64,000 nucleotides of DNA from Hyphomicrobium_B sp001006785 (GTDB lineage Bacteria > Pseudomonadota > Alphaproteobacteria > Rhizobiales > Hyphomicrobiaceae). The notes under the pieces are model-generated. The model was not told the DNA's origin. It saw nothing but the letters and a program-made list of their open reading frames with translations, and did not search any database. Both the position numbers and the translations under genes were made by a program. This document shows, in pieces, positions 51,294 through 61,650 of this stretch. The stretch lies in assembly GCF_001006785.1 (NCBI RefSeq), contig NZ_CDHO01000003.1, positions 1,860,001-1,924,000 of the forward strand, read 5' to 3'. Within the stretch, counting starts at the first letter, position 1. Each line of letters begins with the position of its first letter.

Positions 51294-51965
51294 TCAGTCT
51301 TCGAGCAGCCACCGGCCGACGACACCGCCGATGACGCCGCCAAGGATCGGCGCAGCCCAGAATACCCAAACCTGCGACAGCGCTTCGCCGCCAGCGTAAA
51401 CCGCCGAGCCGAGACTGCGGGCCGGGTTCACGGAAGCGTTCGAGATCGGAATCGCCATCAGATGGATCGCGGTGAGCGTCAAACCGATCGCCACAGGCGC
51501 CAGAAGAGCAGGACCGTTCGGGCGCGTTACGCCCATGATGACGATAAGGAAGAATGCCGTCAGCACGGTCTCGAGAATGAAGACTTCGCCGAGGCTGGCC
51601 TTAAGCATCGACAGTTCACCATAACCGTTCGCAGCGAACGTCGCGCCCGTGTGGCCGACGAGGGAGAACACGCCGCACGCCGCCAGCGCACCGACGACCT
51701 GCGCGATAATGTAAGGCACAGCCTTGCTTGCTTCGAAACGGCCACCCGCGACCAGCCCGAGCGTTACGGCCGGATTGAAATGACCGCCTGAGATTTGGCC
51801 TACCGCATATGCCATCACCATCACCGTGGTGCCGATTGACAATGCGACACCGAGAATACCGGCTGCGCCGGCGGGCGCTCCGAATGAGTAAAAGGCGGCT
51901 CCGAGAACGGACGCCATCAGCATAAAGGTGCCGACCACTTCGGCCGCGATTGCTCTGCTATTCAT
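51294..51965 (-). CDS. aqpZ: Aquaporin Z-like water channel
   Basis: A 223-residue MIP-family channel with six membrane helices and both NPA loops: GGHFNPAVTLG near residue 61 and NASVNPARSLGSA near residue 178. The Arg of the selectivity filter follows the second NPA and a His is present in TLTAIHLMA, a pattern of water-selective aquaporins. It lets water cross the inner membrane during osmotic change. ATG 51965 has AGGGG about 11 bases upstream. Single gene, no obvious operon partners. Confidence 0.95.
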   Translation of the reverse strand: MNSRAIAAEVVGTFMLMASVLGAAFYSFGAPAGAAGILGVALSIGTTVMVMAYAVGQISGGHFNPAVTLGLVAGGRFEASKAVPYIIAQVVGALAACGVFSLVGHTGATFAANGYGELSMLKASLGEVFILETVLTAFFLIVIMGVTRPNGPALLAPVAIGLTLTAIHLMAIPISNASVNPARSLGSAVYAGGEALSQVWVFWAAPILGGVIGGVVGRWLLED

Positions 51966-52273
51966 GCAATATTTTCCCCTAGGGCAATGTCTGCGCGCAC
52001 CGCGATTCTCTTGATTCGAATCATTGCCGCGCTGAATAAGTCTAACTGAGATCGATGAATGGAGCGAGCCGGCCGACAGGAGACGGGCTACCTCAAATTG
52101 AGAAAAAGCGTTGGAATCCCGTCACAAACCGAGAATTGCTTATTTGTCATGTCAGCCGAATTGATTTTCTGATTGGTGCTCCGAGGCGTAACGTGCATTC
52201 AGCAACGGCGCGAAGCGCCTAGTGACGACCGCGTCTGTAAAGGCTCTTCTGACTGGCCGAGGGTTTTCGACAG
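51966..52273. other. Divergent intergenic region between aqpZ and the desaturase
   Basis: About 310 bp holding the divergent promoters. A 10-base palindrome GATTCGAATC lies near 52013-52022. No gene or strong terminator was recognised. Confidence 0.45.
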
Positions 52274-53671
52274 ATGACTGCAAACGCCTTTGCGAAGACC
52301 GAGCTGATAGCTGAACCCGCAGTTGCGCCAGGCGCGACGCGTCCGAAAGGGCAGCGGCGAGGCGAAGCCATCCGCGAATTGAAGAAGCGCGATAACTCCA
52401 CGAATTTCTATCATATTGGCTTCGTCTATTTGGTGATCGCTGCCGCCATTGGTGGTGCGATCTGGAGCTACCACGCCGTCGCCGCAGCAGGACTGGAGTG
52501 GTGGTGGAATATTCCCGCGACGCTCGTCGCGATCGTGGTGATCGGCGCCTCGCAACATCAATTCGGCGGCGTCATACACGAAGGCACGCATTTCATTCTA
52601 TTCGAGAATAAAACGCTGAACGAACTGACGTCGGATTGGCTGGCGGCGTTTCCGATCTACACGTCGACCTTCCATTTCCGTTTGCATCATCTCGCGCATC
52701 ACCAGTTCATCAATGATCCGGTACGCGATCCCGATTGTGCGCAGCTGCACGATAGCGGCCACGATCTCGATTTTCCGATTACGCATTTCGAGATGCTGGC
52801 GGCGCTCGGCAAGCAGCTCTGGCTGCCGAATTTGTTTCGCTACACGATCGCGCGCGCCCGCTATAGCGCGCTCGGGACCGTCAACAACCCGTACGTCGAT
52901 CGCGAAAAGCGCGGCGAGAAGCTTCCGACGCTGGCGGGAATTCTTTACGCCGTCACCGCACCGGCCTTGGTTATTCCGCTGGTTCGATCAGGTCACGGCG
53001 CGTTGGCGTTTGCAGTGCTCGCGGCGCTGACCGCGCTCGTCGTGACGTACTTCGCGCGCCTCGACGAGAACAAGCTTCCGCACGCGCATGTCGAAACGGT
53101 CATCTCGCATCGAACGACGAACATCAGTCGCGTCGCATACATGGCGATCCTGTACGCGGCGCTGACCGCCATCGAAGTCGGCGGCTACGGACAGGCGTGG
53201 CGCTACTTCGCGCTGCTGTGGGTCGTGCCGTTGTTCACGACGTTCCCGCTGTTCATGATCATGCGCCAATGGGTGCAGCACGGAAACGCCGATCGTGGGC
53301 GCTATACGAACTCGCGCGTGTTCCTCGTCAATCCGTTCATTCGCTACGCGGTGTTTCCGTTCGGCATGGACTATCACCTGCCGCATCACATCTATGCGTC
53401 CGTCCCGCACTACAAGCTGCAAGGCTTGCACGAGCTGTTGCTGCAGGAACCCGAATACCGCGAGAAAGGCGTCATCGTGGAAGGCTACTTCAACTCACCG
53501 CATGGTGAGACCGAAGGGCGCAATCCGACTGTCGTAGAGGTGCTCGGAGAGAAGTACGCGCCGAAGAATCAGGAAGACGTCTACGTCGACACCTCGACGC
53601 TCGAGTATGCGAAGGTTCGCAATCCCGACGCCATCGCGCGCGAGAACGAAGCCTCCGTCAAAGGCAAGTGA
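52274..53671 (+). CDS. Membrane fatty acid desaturase
   Basis: A 465-residue membrane-bound desaturase/hydroxylase. The three His boxes that hold the di-iron site are HEGTH near residue 110, HHLAHHQ near 138 and DYHLPHHIY near 373. Helices lie near residues 45-70, 76-100, 225-260 and 290-335. It should insert a double bond into an acyl chain or modify a related lipid using O2. Substrate and position cannot be read. The 55-residue C-terminal extension beyond the last box is longer than in many relatives. The gene is divergent from aqpZ and converges with parE. Confidence 0.9.
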   Translation: MTANAFAKTELIAEPAVAPGATRPKGQRRGEAIRELKKRDNSTNFYHIGFVYLVIAAAIGGAIWSYHAVAAAGLEWWWNIPATLVAIVVIGASQHQFGGVIHEGTHFILFENKTLNELTSDWLAAFPIYTSTFHFRLHHLAHHQFINDPVRDPDCAQLHDSGHDLDFPITHFEMLAALGKQLWLPNLFRYTIARARYSALGTVNNPYVDREKRGEKLPTLAGILYAVTAPALVIPLVRSGHGALAFAVLAALTALVVTYFARLDENKLPHAHVETVISHRTTNISRVAYMAILYAALTAIEVGGYGQAWRYFALLWVVPLFTTFPLFMIMRQWVQHGNADRGRYTNSRVFLVNPFIRYAVFPFGMDYHLPHHIYASVPHYKLQGLHELLLQEPEYREKGVIVEGYFNSPHGETEGRNPTVVEVLGEKYAPKNQEDVYVDTSTLEYAKVRNPDAIARENEASVKGK

Positions 53672-53761
53672 GACCCTCAGTCATTCCTTCGCACGTCGTG
53701 AGAAGGTGGCCTAAGACCGGATGATCGGGGCGACGAAAGAAGCTTCGCTTAGGAACGCGGA

Positions 53762-55771
53762 CTAGATATCCAGATCCTTCGCGAACGCCGCCCGCTCCTG
53801 AATGAATCGGAATCGCGCTTCGGGCTTCGATCCCATCAGCGAATTCACGACCTCGGATAACATATCGCGTTCGCCTTCGCCGATCGCGACGCGCAGCAGC
53901 GTGCGCCGCCGCTTGTCCATCGTCGTTTCCTTGAGATCCTTGAAGTCCATCTCGCCGAGACCTTTGAAGCGTGTGACTTTCGGCTTCTTGTTCTTGAATT
54001 GCGTCTCGATGAGCTGATCGCGATGCGCCTCGTTACGCGCATACGCAACATCCGACTTGTCGGAGATTTTGTAGAGCGGCGGCACCGCGAGAAACAGATG
54101 TCCGTTCTCGATCAGCTCCGGCATCTCCTGATAGAAGAACGTAATCAGCAACGACGCGATGTGCGCGCCGTCGACGTCGGCGTCAGTCATGATGATCACG
54201 CGCTCATAGCGCAGATCTTCGTCGCGGTATTTTGCTGCCGTACCCGCGCCGAGCGCCTGAATGAGATCGGCGAGAAGCTGGTTCTGCGACAGCTTCGCGG
54301 AGGAAGCATTCGCGACGTTCAAAATCTTGCCGCGCAAAGGAAGCACGGCCTGCGTTTCGCGATCGCGCGCGCTCTTGGCGCTGCCACCGGCCGAGTCGCC
54401 CTCGACGATGAAAATTTCGGTACCCGCAGCTTGCTGGATCGAGCAATCGGCAAGCTTGCCCGGCAGACGCAGCTTGCGCGTCGCCGACTGGCGCCCGACT
54501 TCTTTTTCGCGGCGCCGCTTCAGACGTTCTTCCGACTGGTCCACGGTCCACTCGAGCAGCTTCGTCGCCTGCTGCGGCGAATCCGCGAGCCAATGATCGA
54601 AAGCATCGCGCACCGCCGTCTCGACAATCTTCGTCGCTTCGACCGTCGCAAGCTTATCTTTGGTCTGCCCCTGGAATTCAGGTTCGCGGATAAAGACGGA
54701 CAGTGTTGACGCCGCCGTGCTCATCACGTCTTCCGACGTGATCTGCTGCGCTTTCTTGTTGCCGGTCAGCTCGCCATAGGCGCGAAGCCCTTTATAGAGA
54801 GCTTGCCTCAAGCCGTTCTCGTGCGTGCCGCCTTCGGCCGTCGGAACCGTGTTGCAATAGGAGAGGGAGAAACCGTCCTCGTCCGAAATCCAGGCGACTG
54901 CCCATTCGACCGAGCCGTGACCGCCCTCTTTTTCGATGCGACCCGAAAAAATATCCTTCGTGACGCGCGTGCGGCCATCGATTGACTCAGTCAGATAGTC
55001 GGCGAGTCCGCCGGGGAAGTGGAAAACGGCTTCTGACGGCGTATCGTCCTTGATCAGTTCCGGCGCGCACTTCCAGCGGATCTCGACGCCCGCGAAAAGA
55101 TAAGCCTTGGCGCGCGACATTTTCAAAAGCCGCGACGGCTTGAATGCCGCGCCCTTTCCGAAAATCTTCTCGTCCGGACGGAAACGAACCTTGGTGCCGC
55201 GCCGGTTCATGATCGAACCGAGCTTTTCGAGCTTCGTCTGCGGAATACCGCGCGAAAAGACCATCCGGTAAAGCTGCTGGTCGCGCGCTACCTGCACTTC
55301 GAGCGTTTCCGAGAGCGCGTTGACGACAGACACGCCGACGCCGTGCAGGCCGCCCGACGTATTGTAGGCCTTCGAGTCGAACTTGCCGCCCGCGTGCAGC
55401 ACAGTCAGCACGACTTCGAGTGTGCTGAGGCTCTTGTTCTTCGGATACGGGCCGACCGGAATGCCGCGGCCGTTGTCGGTGACGGCGAGGAACCCGTCAG
55501 CGGAAAGCTCGACCTCGATCCACGTCGCATGACCGGCGACGGCTTCGTCCATCGAGTTATCGATCACCTCGGCGAAGAGGTGATGCATCGCCTTCTCGTC
55601 CGTGCCGCCGATGTACATGCCGGGGCGGCGGCGAACGGGCTCCAGGCCTTCGAGCACTTCGATGTCATGCTCGCTGTAGCCGGTGCTGTCGGCCGGCTTA
55701 CGGGCGCGCGACGATTTTTCAGTCATTTCGCTGTCGAATTCCGAAAAGAGATCAATCTGCGATCGGCCCAT
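53762..55771 (-). CDS. parE: DNA topoisomerase IV subunit B
   Basis: A 669-residue type II topoisomerase ATPase subunit. Features in order: VLEGLEPVRRRPGMYIGGTD, EVIDNSMDEA (ATP site), DNGRGIPVG, GGLHGVGVSVVNALS, and the TOPRIM segment EIFIVEGDSAGGSAKSARDR with IIMTDADVDGAHI. The length and the short insert fit ParE of alphaproteobacteria rather than GyrB (about 800 residues). With ParC it unlinks sister chromosomes. ATG 55771 has GAGG seven to eight bases upstream; the nearby TTG at 55777 is less likely. Confidence 0.95.
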   Translation of the reverse strand: MGRSQIDLFSEFDSEMTEKSSRARKPADSTGYSEHDIEVLEGLEPVRRRPGMYIGGTDEKAMHHLFAEVIDNSMDEAVAGHATWIEVELSADGFLAVTDNGRGIPVGPYPKNKSLSTLEVVLTVLHAGGKFDSKAYNTSGGLHGVGVSVVNALSETLEVQVARDQQLYRMVFSRGIPQTKLEKLGSIMNRRGTKVRFRPDEKIFGKGAAFKPSRLLKMSRAKAYLFAGVEIRWKCAPELIKDDTPSEAVFHFPGGLADYLTESIDGRTRVTKDIFSGRIEKEGGHGSVEWAVAWISDEDGFSLSYCNTVPTAEGGTHENGLRQALYKGLRAYGELTGNKKAQQITSEDVMSTAASTLSVFIREPEFQGQTKDKLATVEATKIVETAVRDAFDHWLADSPQQATKLLEWTVDQSEERLKRRREKEVGRQSATRKLRLPGKLADCSIQQAAGTEIFIVEGDSAGGSAKSARDRETQAVLPLRGKILNVANASSAKLSQNQLLADLIQALGAGTAAKYRDEDLRYERVIIMTDADVDGAHIASLLITFFYQEMPELIENGHLFLAVPPLYKISDKSDVAYARNEAHRDQLIETQFKNKKPKVTRFKGLGEMDFKDLKETTMDKRRRTLLRVAIGEGERDMLSEVVNSLMGSKPEARFRFIQERAAFAKDLDI

Positions 55772-55942
55772 GAGCAATCCTCAATCATGTCACGCCGACA
55801 GGCACACGCCGGAACCCGAGAGCCCCTGAAACGGCCTGACGCACGACAGCAGAACCGCTGAGGCGAATCTTGGAGACGTCCTTATAGACCGAGCCGCGCC
55901 CGGTGCCACCACACCCAATATGCTTTGTGGCCGAACCGCCAC

Positions 55943-56803
55943 TTAAGGTTGGCTTCCGGCTGCGACATTGTCGATAAGCCGCGTCTTTCCGAGCCACGCA
56001 GCGGCCAGAATACGCAGCGGTTTTCCCGGAACGGTGGCGGCGCTGAGCGTCGCGGCGTCGCGGACACCGATATAATCGACTTTCGTGAAACCAGCCTCCA
56101 CGAGGCGCGCCGTCGCGTCCGTCGTCACGACGCTGAACGGCGTCCCGGCGGCGATTCTTTCGGCCGCCTCCGTGATCGTCGCATAGAGAGCCGGCGCAAT
56201 CGCGCGCTCCTTCTCCGAGAGGTAGGCATTGCGCGACGACAGAGCCAGACCGTCCGCTTCGCGCACCGTCGGCGCAGCAATGAGCGTCAATGGCATATTG
56301 AGGTCGTCGACCAGCTGCCTGAGCACCGCGAGCTGCTGGAAGTCCTTTTCGCCGAAGATCGCGACGTCGGGCGTGACCTGGTTGAAAAGCTTCGCACACA
56401 CTGTCGCGACGCCGTCGAAATGGTGCGGCCGGAACGCGCCTTCGAGGTCGGCCGATGCGCTGCCCGCTTTGACGCCGGTCGAGAAACCTGCCGGATACAT
56501 CTCATCCACGCCCGGAGCCCAGACGAGATCGGCTTCGGCCTCCGCGAGCTTGGCGACGTCTCCGGCTTCATCGCGAGGATAGCGCGCCAGATCCTCGTGC
56601 GGAGCAAACTGCGTCGGGTTGACGAAGATCGACACGACGACCTTGTCGGCACGGTCCTTGGCCTGCCTCACCAGCGAGACATGCCCCGGATGCAGCGCGC
56701 CCATTGTCGGCACCAGCGCGATCGTTTTGCCGGAACGGCGCCAGTCGGCCGTCGCCTGTCTCAGGTCCCGGACGGTGGAAACGATCTTGACGGAATGGCT
56801 CAC
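55943..56803 (-). CDS. panC: Pantothenate synthetase
   Basis: A 286-residue enzyme that joins beta-alanine and pantoate using ATP, in coenzyme A synthesis. Family marks: VPTMGALHPGHVSLV (HIGH-like), FVNPTQFAPHEDLARYPRDE, GVATVCAKLFNQVTPDVAIF, GEKDFQQLAVLRQ and LSSRNAYLSEKERAIAP. GTG 56803 places the start just before the first strand (HSVKIVSTVRDLR) with AAGG eight bases upstream. ATG 56911 would add 36 residues unlike the family. panB is not adjacent. The gene is divergent from putA. Confidence 0.95.
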   Translation of the reverse strand: MSHSVKIVSTVRDLRQATADWRRSGKTIALVPTMGALHPGHVSLVRQAKDRADKVVVSIFVNPTQFAPHEDLARYPRDEAGDVAKLAEAEADLVWAPGVDEMYPAGFSTGVKAGSASADLEGAFRPHHFDGVATVCAKLFNQVTPDVAIFGEKDFQQLAVLRQLVDDLNMPLTLIAAPTVREADGLALSSRNAYLSEKERAIAPALYATITEAAERIAAGTPFSVVTTDATARLVEAGFTKVDYIGVRDAATLSAATVPGKPLRILAAAWLGKTRLIDNVAAGSQP

Positions 56804-56983
56804 GACGCGCGCCTTATTTTTGCTGAGACTCGAGGCAGTTCCTGCCGTCAGACGAGGCACCCCGTCAAGCGAATTGGGGAGGGAAGGCAGCGTGAGCAGG
56901 GCAGCGGACATTTTCGCGATCTGCTATGCTCAGGTCAGCAGGCGAATCGTCGGACAGCGTCTGGATACAGCGGGTTACAAAGA

Positions 56984-59900
56984 ATGGTCGCGGCATTGCG
57001 GCATGAAGATTTACAGCGGGCGCTCCCTCCACGGGATGAACTTTCCGCGCAATACCTGGCGGATGAACCGCGTCTCGTCGGCGCCCTGATCGAACGCGCT
57101 TTCTTCGCCGAAGACGAGCGCCGCCGTATCGCCGACGTCGCGCGCCGGTTGGTTCACACCGCCCGCGCCAACAAGGCCGATCACTCCGGCGTCGACGCCT
57201 TCATGCACGAATACGGCTTGGCGACGGACGAGGGCGTCATTCTGATGTGCCTCGCCGAGGCGCTGCTCCGAATTCCCGACACCGAAACCGCGAACGCGTT
57301 CATCGCCGACAAGATTTCCGGCGGCGCCTGGGACAAGCATCTCGGCCAGTCCGACAGCTTGCTCGTCAACGCCTCGACCTGGGGCTTGATGCTGACGGGT
57401 CGCATCGTAAAGCTCAAAGAGGCGAAGGGCGCCAATCCGCTGCAAGCGCTGAAACGCCTCGTCGCGCGCTCGGGCGAACCGACGATCCGCCTCGCCGTGC
57501 GCCAGGCCGTCCGGCTGCTCGGCGAACAGTTCGTGCTCGGCTCGACGATTGAATCCGCGTTGTCGCGCGCCCGCGACTTTGAGGAAAAAGGCTACCGCTT
57601 CTCCTATGACATGCTGGGCGAAGCCGCGCGCTCCGAGCGTGATGCCGAGCGCTATTTCCAGCGCTACATGGCGGCAATCGACGCTGTCGGAAATGCCGCG
57701 CCGCCGTTCACGGCGACCAACGTCGACGCGATTTTCGAGCGGCCGTCGATCTCGGTGAAGCTGTCGGCGCTGCATCCGCGTTTCGAGCCCGGCAAGGAAC
57801 ATCGCCTCCACGCCGAACTCGCGCCGCGCCTTCTGACGCTCGCGCGCGCAGCGAGGGCAAAAGGTCTTGGGCTGACCATCGACGCGGAGGAACAGGATCG
57901 GCTCGACATCACCGCAGGAATGTTCGGCGAGATGCTCGTCAACCCGCAGCTCGACAACTGGAACGGTCTTGGCCTGGCCGTGCAAGCCTACGGCAAGCGC
58001 GCCATCCCGCTCATTCGCTGGCTTCGCAGGCTTTCCGAGCAGACCGGCAAGCGCATTCCGGTGCGGCTCGTCAAAGGCGCGTATTGGGACAGCGAAATCA
58101 AATGGGCACAGGAGCGCGGCCTCGAAGATTATCCGGTGTTCTCGCGCAAACTGCACACGGACGTATCGTATCTCGCCGCGATGCGTTTGCTGATTTCGGA
58201 GCCAGTCGCCTTCTATCCGCAGTTCGCGACCCACAACGCCCACAGCATCGCTTCGGCGTCCGTCGCGGGCGGCGCGATCGAATTCGAGTACCAGCGCCTG
58301 CACGGCATGGGCGAAGCCCTTTACGAGCAGATTGTCGGCGTCGGACAGTTCGGGCGTCCCTGCCGGATTTACGCGCCGGTCGGCGGCCACGAGGATTTGC
58401 TCGGCTATCTCGTTCGCCGGTTACTCGAAAACGGCGCCAACACGTCGTTCGTCAATCGCCTTGGTGACGATGAAACGTCGGTGTCCGACATCATCGCCGA
58501 CCCCGTCGAGATCGCCGACCGCGAATATACTTCCGGCGACCGCCCCGTGCTGCTGACCCGTCCGCGCGACATCTATCTTCCCGAACGCAAGAACAGCGCT
58601 GGCCTGCCGCTCGTCGAGGCGAGCGTTCGCAATTCGCTTCTCGCCGATATCGGCAAGGTGCTGAAAACGCCCTTCGCCGCGGGACCGATCGTCAATGGCA
58701 CGGCGACGACGGCAGGCGACGCGGCGGCATTCGCAGTCTCGCCGCATGATCATCGCGAGCGCATCGGATCGGTGCGGCTCGCAACGCCGCAAAATCTCGA
58801 AGATGCGATCACGAGTGCCCGCAACGCGTTCGTGCGCTGGGAACGAACAGACGCGGCCGAGCGCGCTCGCATCCTCGAAACGGCTGCCGATCTTTTCGAG
58901 CGCGACCGCGCGACGCTTTTGGCGGCACTGATCCGCGAAGCCGGAAAAACGCTCGACGCCGCGCAGGCCGAACTTCGCGAGGCGGTCGATTATCTCCGCT
59001 ATTACGCAGTCGAGGCGCGGCGGCTATTTTCGAACGCAATTCGCCTTCGCGGCCCGACCGGCGAAGACAATACGTTGACGCTCAGAGGGCGCGGACCGTT
59101 CGCCTGCATCTCACCGTGGAACTTCCCAGTCGCGATCTTTACGGGACAGATCGCGGCGGCGCTCGCAGCCGGAAATTCGGTCATCGCGAAGCCCGCGGAG
59201 CAGACGCCGATCGCCGGCTACCTCGTCGTGAAACTTCTGCACGAAGCCGGGATTCCGCGCGATGTACTCCATCTCGTTACCGGCGGCGGCAAACTTGGCG
59301 AAGCGCTCGTCAAGGATCAGCGCATCGAAGGCGTCGTGTTTACCGGCTCCGGCGAAACGGCCTGGGCCATCCAAAAATCACTGGTCGACCGGCGCGGCGC
59401 GATCATTCCATTTATTGCGGAGACCGGCGGCATCAACGCGATGATCGCAGACTCATCCGCGCTGCCCGAGCAGGTGGTGCGCGATGCGGTGCGCTCCGCG
59501 TTCGACAGCGCCGGACAACGCTGCTCGGCCGCGCGCATCTTGTTCGTTCAGGATGAAAGCGCGTCACGTATCCGTTCGATGCTCGCTGGCGCGATCGAGG
59601 CGCTCGACGTCGGCGATCCGCTCGACTACGCGACCGACATCGGTCCCGTCATCGACGAGACGGCGCAGGATGCGCTCGAAAGCCACAAAGTTCGTATGCA
59701 GCGCGAGGCGCGCGAAATCGTCGACCTGGCGATGCCCGAAGCTTGCCGCGCCGGAACATACGTCACGCCCGCGCTGTTCGAGATCGATCGTCTCGCCAAG
59801 CTCGACCACGAAGTCTTCGGACCGATCCTGCACATGATCCGCTATCAGCGCGATCATCTCGACAAGGTCGTCGCGGCGCTGAACGCCACCGGCTATGGCC

Positions 59901-60172
59901 TGACGCTTGGGCTCCACAGTCGCATCGAAAGCGTCGCGCAATACGTGTCCGAGAACGCGCGCGTCGGAAATCTTTACATCAATCGCAACCAGATCGGGGC
60001 CGTTGTAGGCGTCCAGCCGTTCGGCGGCGAGGGCCTTTCCGGAACCGGTCCGAAAGCGGGAGGCCCGAACTATCTTCTGCGCTTCGCAACGGAACGCACG
60101 CGCTCGACCGACATTACTGCGACCGGCGGCAACTATACGCTACTGAGTGGCAAAAGCCCGACGGGCTCATAG
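56984..60172 (+). CDS. putA: Bifunctional proline dehydrogenase / P5C dehydrogenase PutA
   Basis: A 1062-residue enzyme that oxidises proline to glutamate. The FAD-dependent proline dehydrogenase barrel spans about residues 170-480, with SVKLSALHPRFEPG, RIPVRLVKGAYWDSEIKWAQ and FATHNAHSIAS. The NAD-dependent P5C dehydrogenase spans 540-1040, with CISPWNFPVAIFTGQI, FTGSGETAWAIQ, catalytic Cys in SAGQRCSAARIL and FGPILHMIRYQ. There is no N-terminal DNA-binding ribbon-helix-helix, so it is bifunctional rather than trifunctional. Substrate channelling between sites is expected. ATG 56984 was chosen; the open frame extends further upstream but overlaps panC antisense. Confidence 0.95.
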   Translation: MVAALRHEDLQRALPPRDELSAQYLADEPRLVGALIERAFFAEDERRRIADVARRLVHTARANKADHSGVDAFMHEYGLATDEGVILMCLAEALLRIPDTETANAFIADKISGGAWDKHLGQSDSLLVNASTWGLMLTGRIVKLKEAKGANPLQALKRLVARSGEPTIRLAVRQAVRLLGEQFVLGSTIESALSRARDFEEKGYRFSYDMLGEAARSERDAERYFQRYMAAIDAVGNAAPPFTATNVDAIFERPSISVKLSALHPRFEPGKEHRLHAELAPRLLTLARAARAKGLGLTIDAEEQDRLDITAGMFGEMLVNPQLDNWNGLGLAVQAYGKRAIPLIRWLRRLSEQTGKRIPVRLVKGAYWDSEIKWAQERGLEDYPVFSRKLHTDVSYLAAMRLLISEPVAFYPQFATHNAHSIASASVAGGAIEFEYQRLHGMGEALYEQIVGVGQFGRPCRIYAPVGGHEDLLGYLVRRLLENGANTSFVNRLGDDETSVSDIIADPVEIADREYTSGDRPVLLTRPRDIYLPERKNSAGLPLVEASVRNSLLADIGKVLKTPFAAGPIVNGTATTAGDAAAFAVSPHDHRERIGSVRLATPQNLEDAITSARNAFVRWERTDAAERARILETAADLFERDRATLLAALIREAGKTLDAAQAELREAVDYLRYYAVEARRLFSNAIRLRGPTGEDNTLTLRGRGPFACISPWNFPVAIFTGQIAAALAAGNSVIAKPAEQTPIAGYLVVKLLHEAGIPRDVLHLVTGGGKLGEALVKDQRIEGVVFTGSGETAWAIQKSLVDRRGAIIPFIAETGGINAMIADSSALPEQVVRDAVRSAFDSAGQRCSAARILFVQDESASRIRSMLAGAIEALDVGDPLDYATDIGPVIDETAQDALESHKVRMQREAREIVDLAMPEACRAGTYVTPALFEIDRLAKLDHEVFGPILHMIRYQRDHLDKVVAALNATGYGLTLGLHSRIESVAQYVSENARVGNLYINRNQIGAVVGVQPFGGEGLSGTGPKAGGPNYLLRFATERTRSTDITATGGNYTLLSGKSPTGS

Positions 60173-60306
60173 GTACGCCGGTCACCCATTGCCGCATCGA
60201 AATCCCTACGATCGTCGAAGGAACAATATCAGGCCAAGCAATGTTGGCGCGTGTGATCAGCAACTGCTCAGGGCCTTTGCCGGTTCGTCATCCGCTATCA
60301 TAACCA

Positions 60307-61629
60307 ATGTTAGGACTGCCGATGTCCGTCGTCGCGGATGCGAGAGGAACGAGTGAGCCAGGTGCACCGGTCAAGCGTGATCAGTGGCCTTTGGCGTCGG
60401 TCAATTTCTTCATGGCCGACTTCCTCGCCGGCATAGGCCCGTTTCTTGGCGTCTTCCTTCTCGCGCACGGCTGGCAGAGTGGTCTGATCGGCACCGTCAT
60501 GACGATTGGCGGCGTCGCGGGAATGCTGATGACGATCCCCGCCGGCGCGTTCATTGACGCGACACGCCATAAGCGTGCTGCCGTTATCATTCCAGGCATT
60601 TTTACGATCTCGGCGTCCGCCATCATTTTGCTGTCGCAAGAATTCTGGGTCGTCGCGACGTCGCAAGTCGCGACAGCAATTGCCGGAGCTGTCATTGGGC
60701 CGTCCGTCAACGCCATGACGCTGGGCATCGTCAAGCAGGCCGGTTTCACTCGCCAGAACGGCATCAATCAGGCCTTCAACCATGCCGGCAACGTCGTCGG
60801 CGCCGGTCTGTCCGGATTGCTCGGATGGAAATTCGGTTATCCCGCCGTCTTCATTCTCGCAGCTGTTTTCGGACTGCTGACAATCATTTCGGTTCTCATG
60901 ATCCCGGCGAGCGACATCGATCATGACGCGGCCCGAGGAGCAATCGACGACAACAAGAACGGCAAGGTCAGCGGTTTCCAGGTTCTGCTCGAATGTAAGC
61001 CGCTGTTGGTCCTTGCCGCGGCACTCGCCGCATTCCATCTCGGCAATGCCGCCATGTTGCCGCTCTATGGCATGGCGGTCGTATCCGACGGGACGATCAA
61101 CGGTCCGGGATTTGTCGCCATCACGATCGTTGTCGCGCAAGCGACGATGATCGTTGCCTCGATCGTCGCCATGCGCATGGCGGAAGCTCAAGGTTATTGG
61201 CTGGTCCTGTTGATCTCATTCCTTGCGCTTCCCCTGCGAGGACTGATCGCGGGCAATCTCATCGTGCCGTGGGGCGTATATCCGGTTCAGATCCTCGACG
61301 GCGTCGGCGCAGGACTGCAGAGCGTCGCAGTCCCAGGGCTCGTCGCACGAATCTTGAACGGCACTGGGCGCATCAACGTTGGCCAGGGCGCAGTGATGAC
61401 GGCCCAGGGGATCGGCGCAGCATTGAGCCCGGCGATCGGAGGCTGGATCGCTCAAGTCTTCGGCTACGAAGCGATGTTCTACGTTCTCGGCGGCTTCGCG
61501 CTTCTGTCGATCGGCCTTTGGCTCGCGTTCGCGTCATTCTTGAAACCGGCATGCGCGGGAAACGCCGGATCGGAAACGTGTGCCGACACGTCCTCAGCAA
61601 ATACGGGAACCGAGAGTACCACCGGATGA
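60307..61629 (+). CDS. MFS transporter
   Basis: A 440-residue major facilitator with about twelve membrane helices. The early loop after helix 2, GVAGMLMTIPAGAFIDATRHKRA, is the usual MFS motif A region. The middle loop (DIDHDAARGAIDDNKNGKVS) separates two six-helix halves, and GQGAVMTAQGIGAALSPAIG opens a late helix. The substrate is unknown. It follows putA by 134 bases on the same strand, which could suggest amino acid or osmolyte transport, but that is weak. ATG 60307 or 60322 may be the start. Confidence 0.88.
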   Translation: MLGLPMSVVADARGTSEPGAPVKRDQWPLASVNFFMADFLAGIGPFLGVFLLAHGWQSGLIGTVMTIGGVAGMLMTIPAGAFIDATRHKRAAVIIPGIFTISASAIILLSQEFWVVATSQVATAIAGAVIGPSVNAMTLGIVKQAGFTRQNGINQAFNHAGNVVGAGLSGLLGWKFGYPAVFILAAVFGLLTIISVLMIPASDIDHDAARGAIDDNKNGKVSGFQVLLECKPLLVLAAALAAFHLGNAAMLPLYGMAVVSDGTINGPGFVAITIVVAQATMIVASIVAMRMAEAQGYWLVLLISFLALPLRGLIAGNLIVPWGVYPVQILDGVGAGLQSVAVPGLVARILNGTGRINVGQGAVMTAQGIGAALSPAIGGWIAQVFGYEAMFYVLGGFALLSIGLWLAFASFLKPACAGNAGSETCADTSSANTGTESTTG

Positions 61630-61650
61630 TCGACGTCAGCGCCGTCGTCG

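Noticed and set aside
55785..56399. 204-codon minus-strand frame overlapping panC and the gap before parE
   Set aside because: It is a different register of the clear PanC frame and has no conserved motifs of its own.
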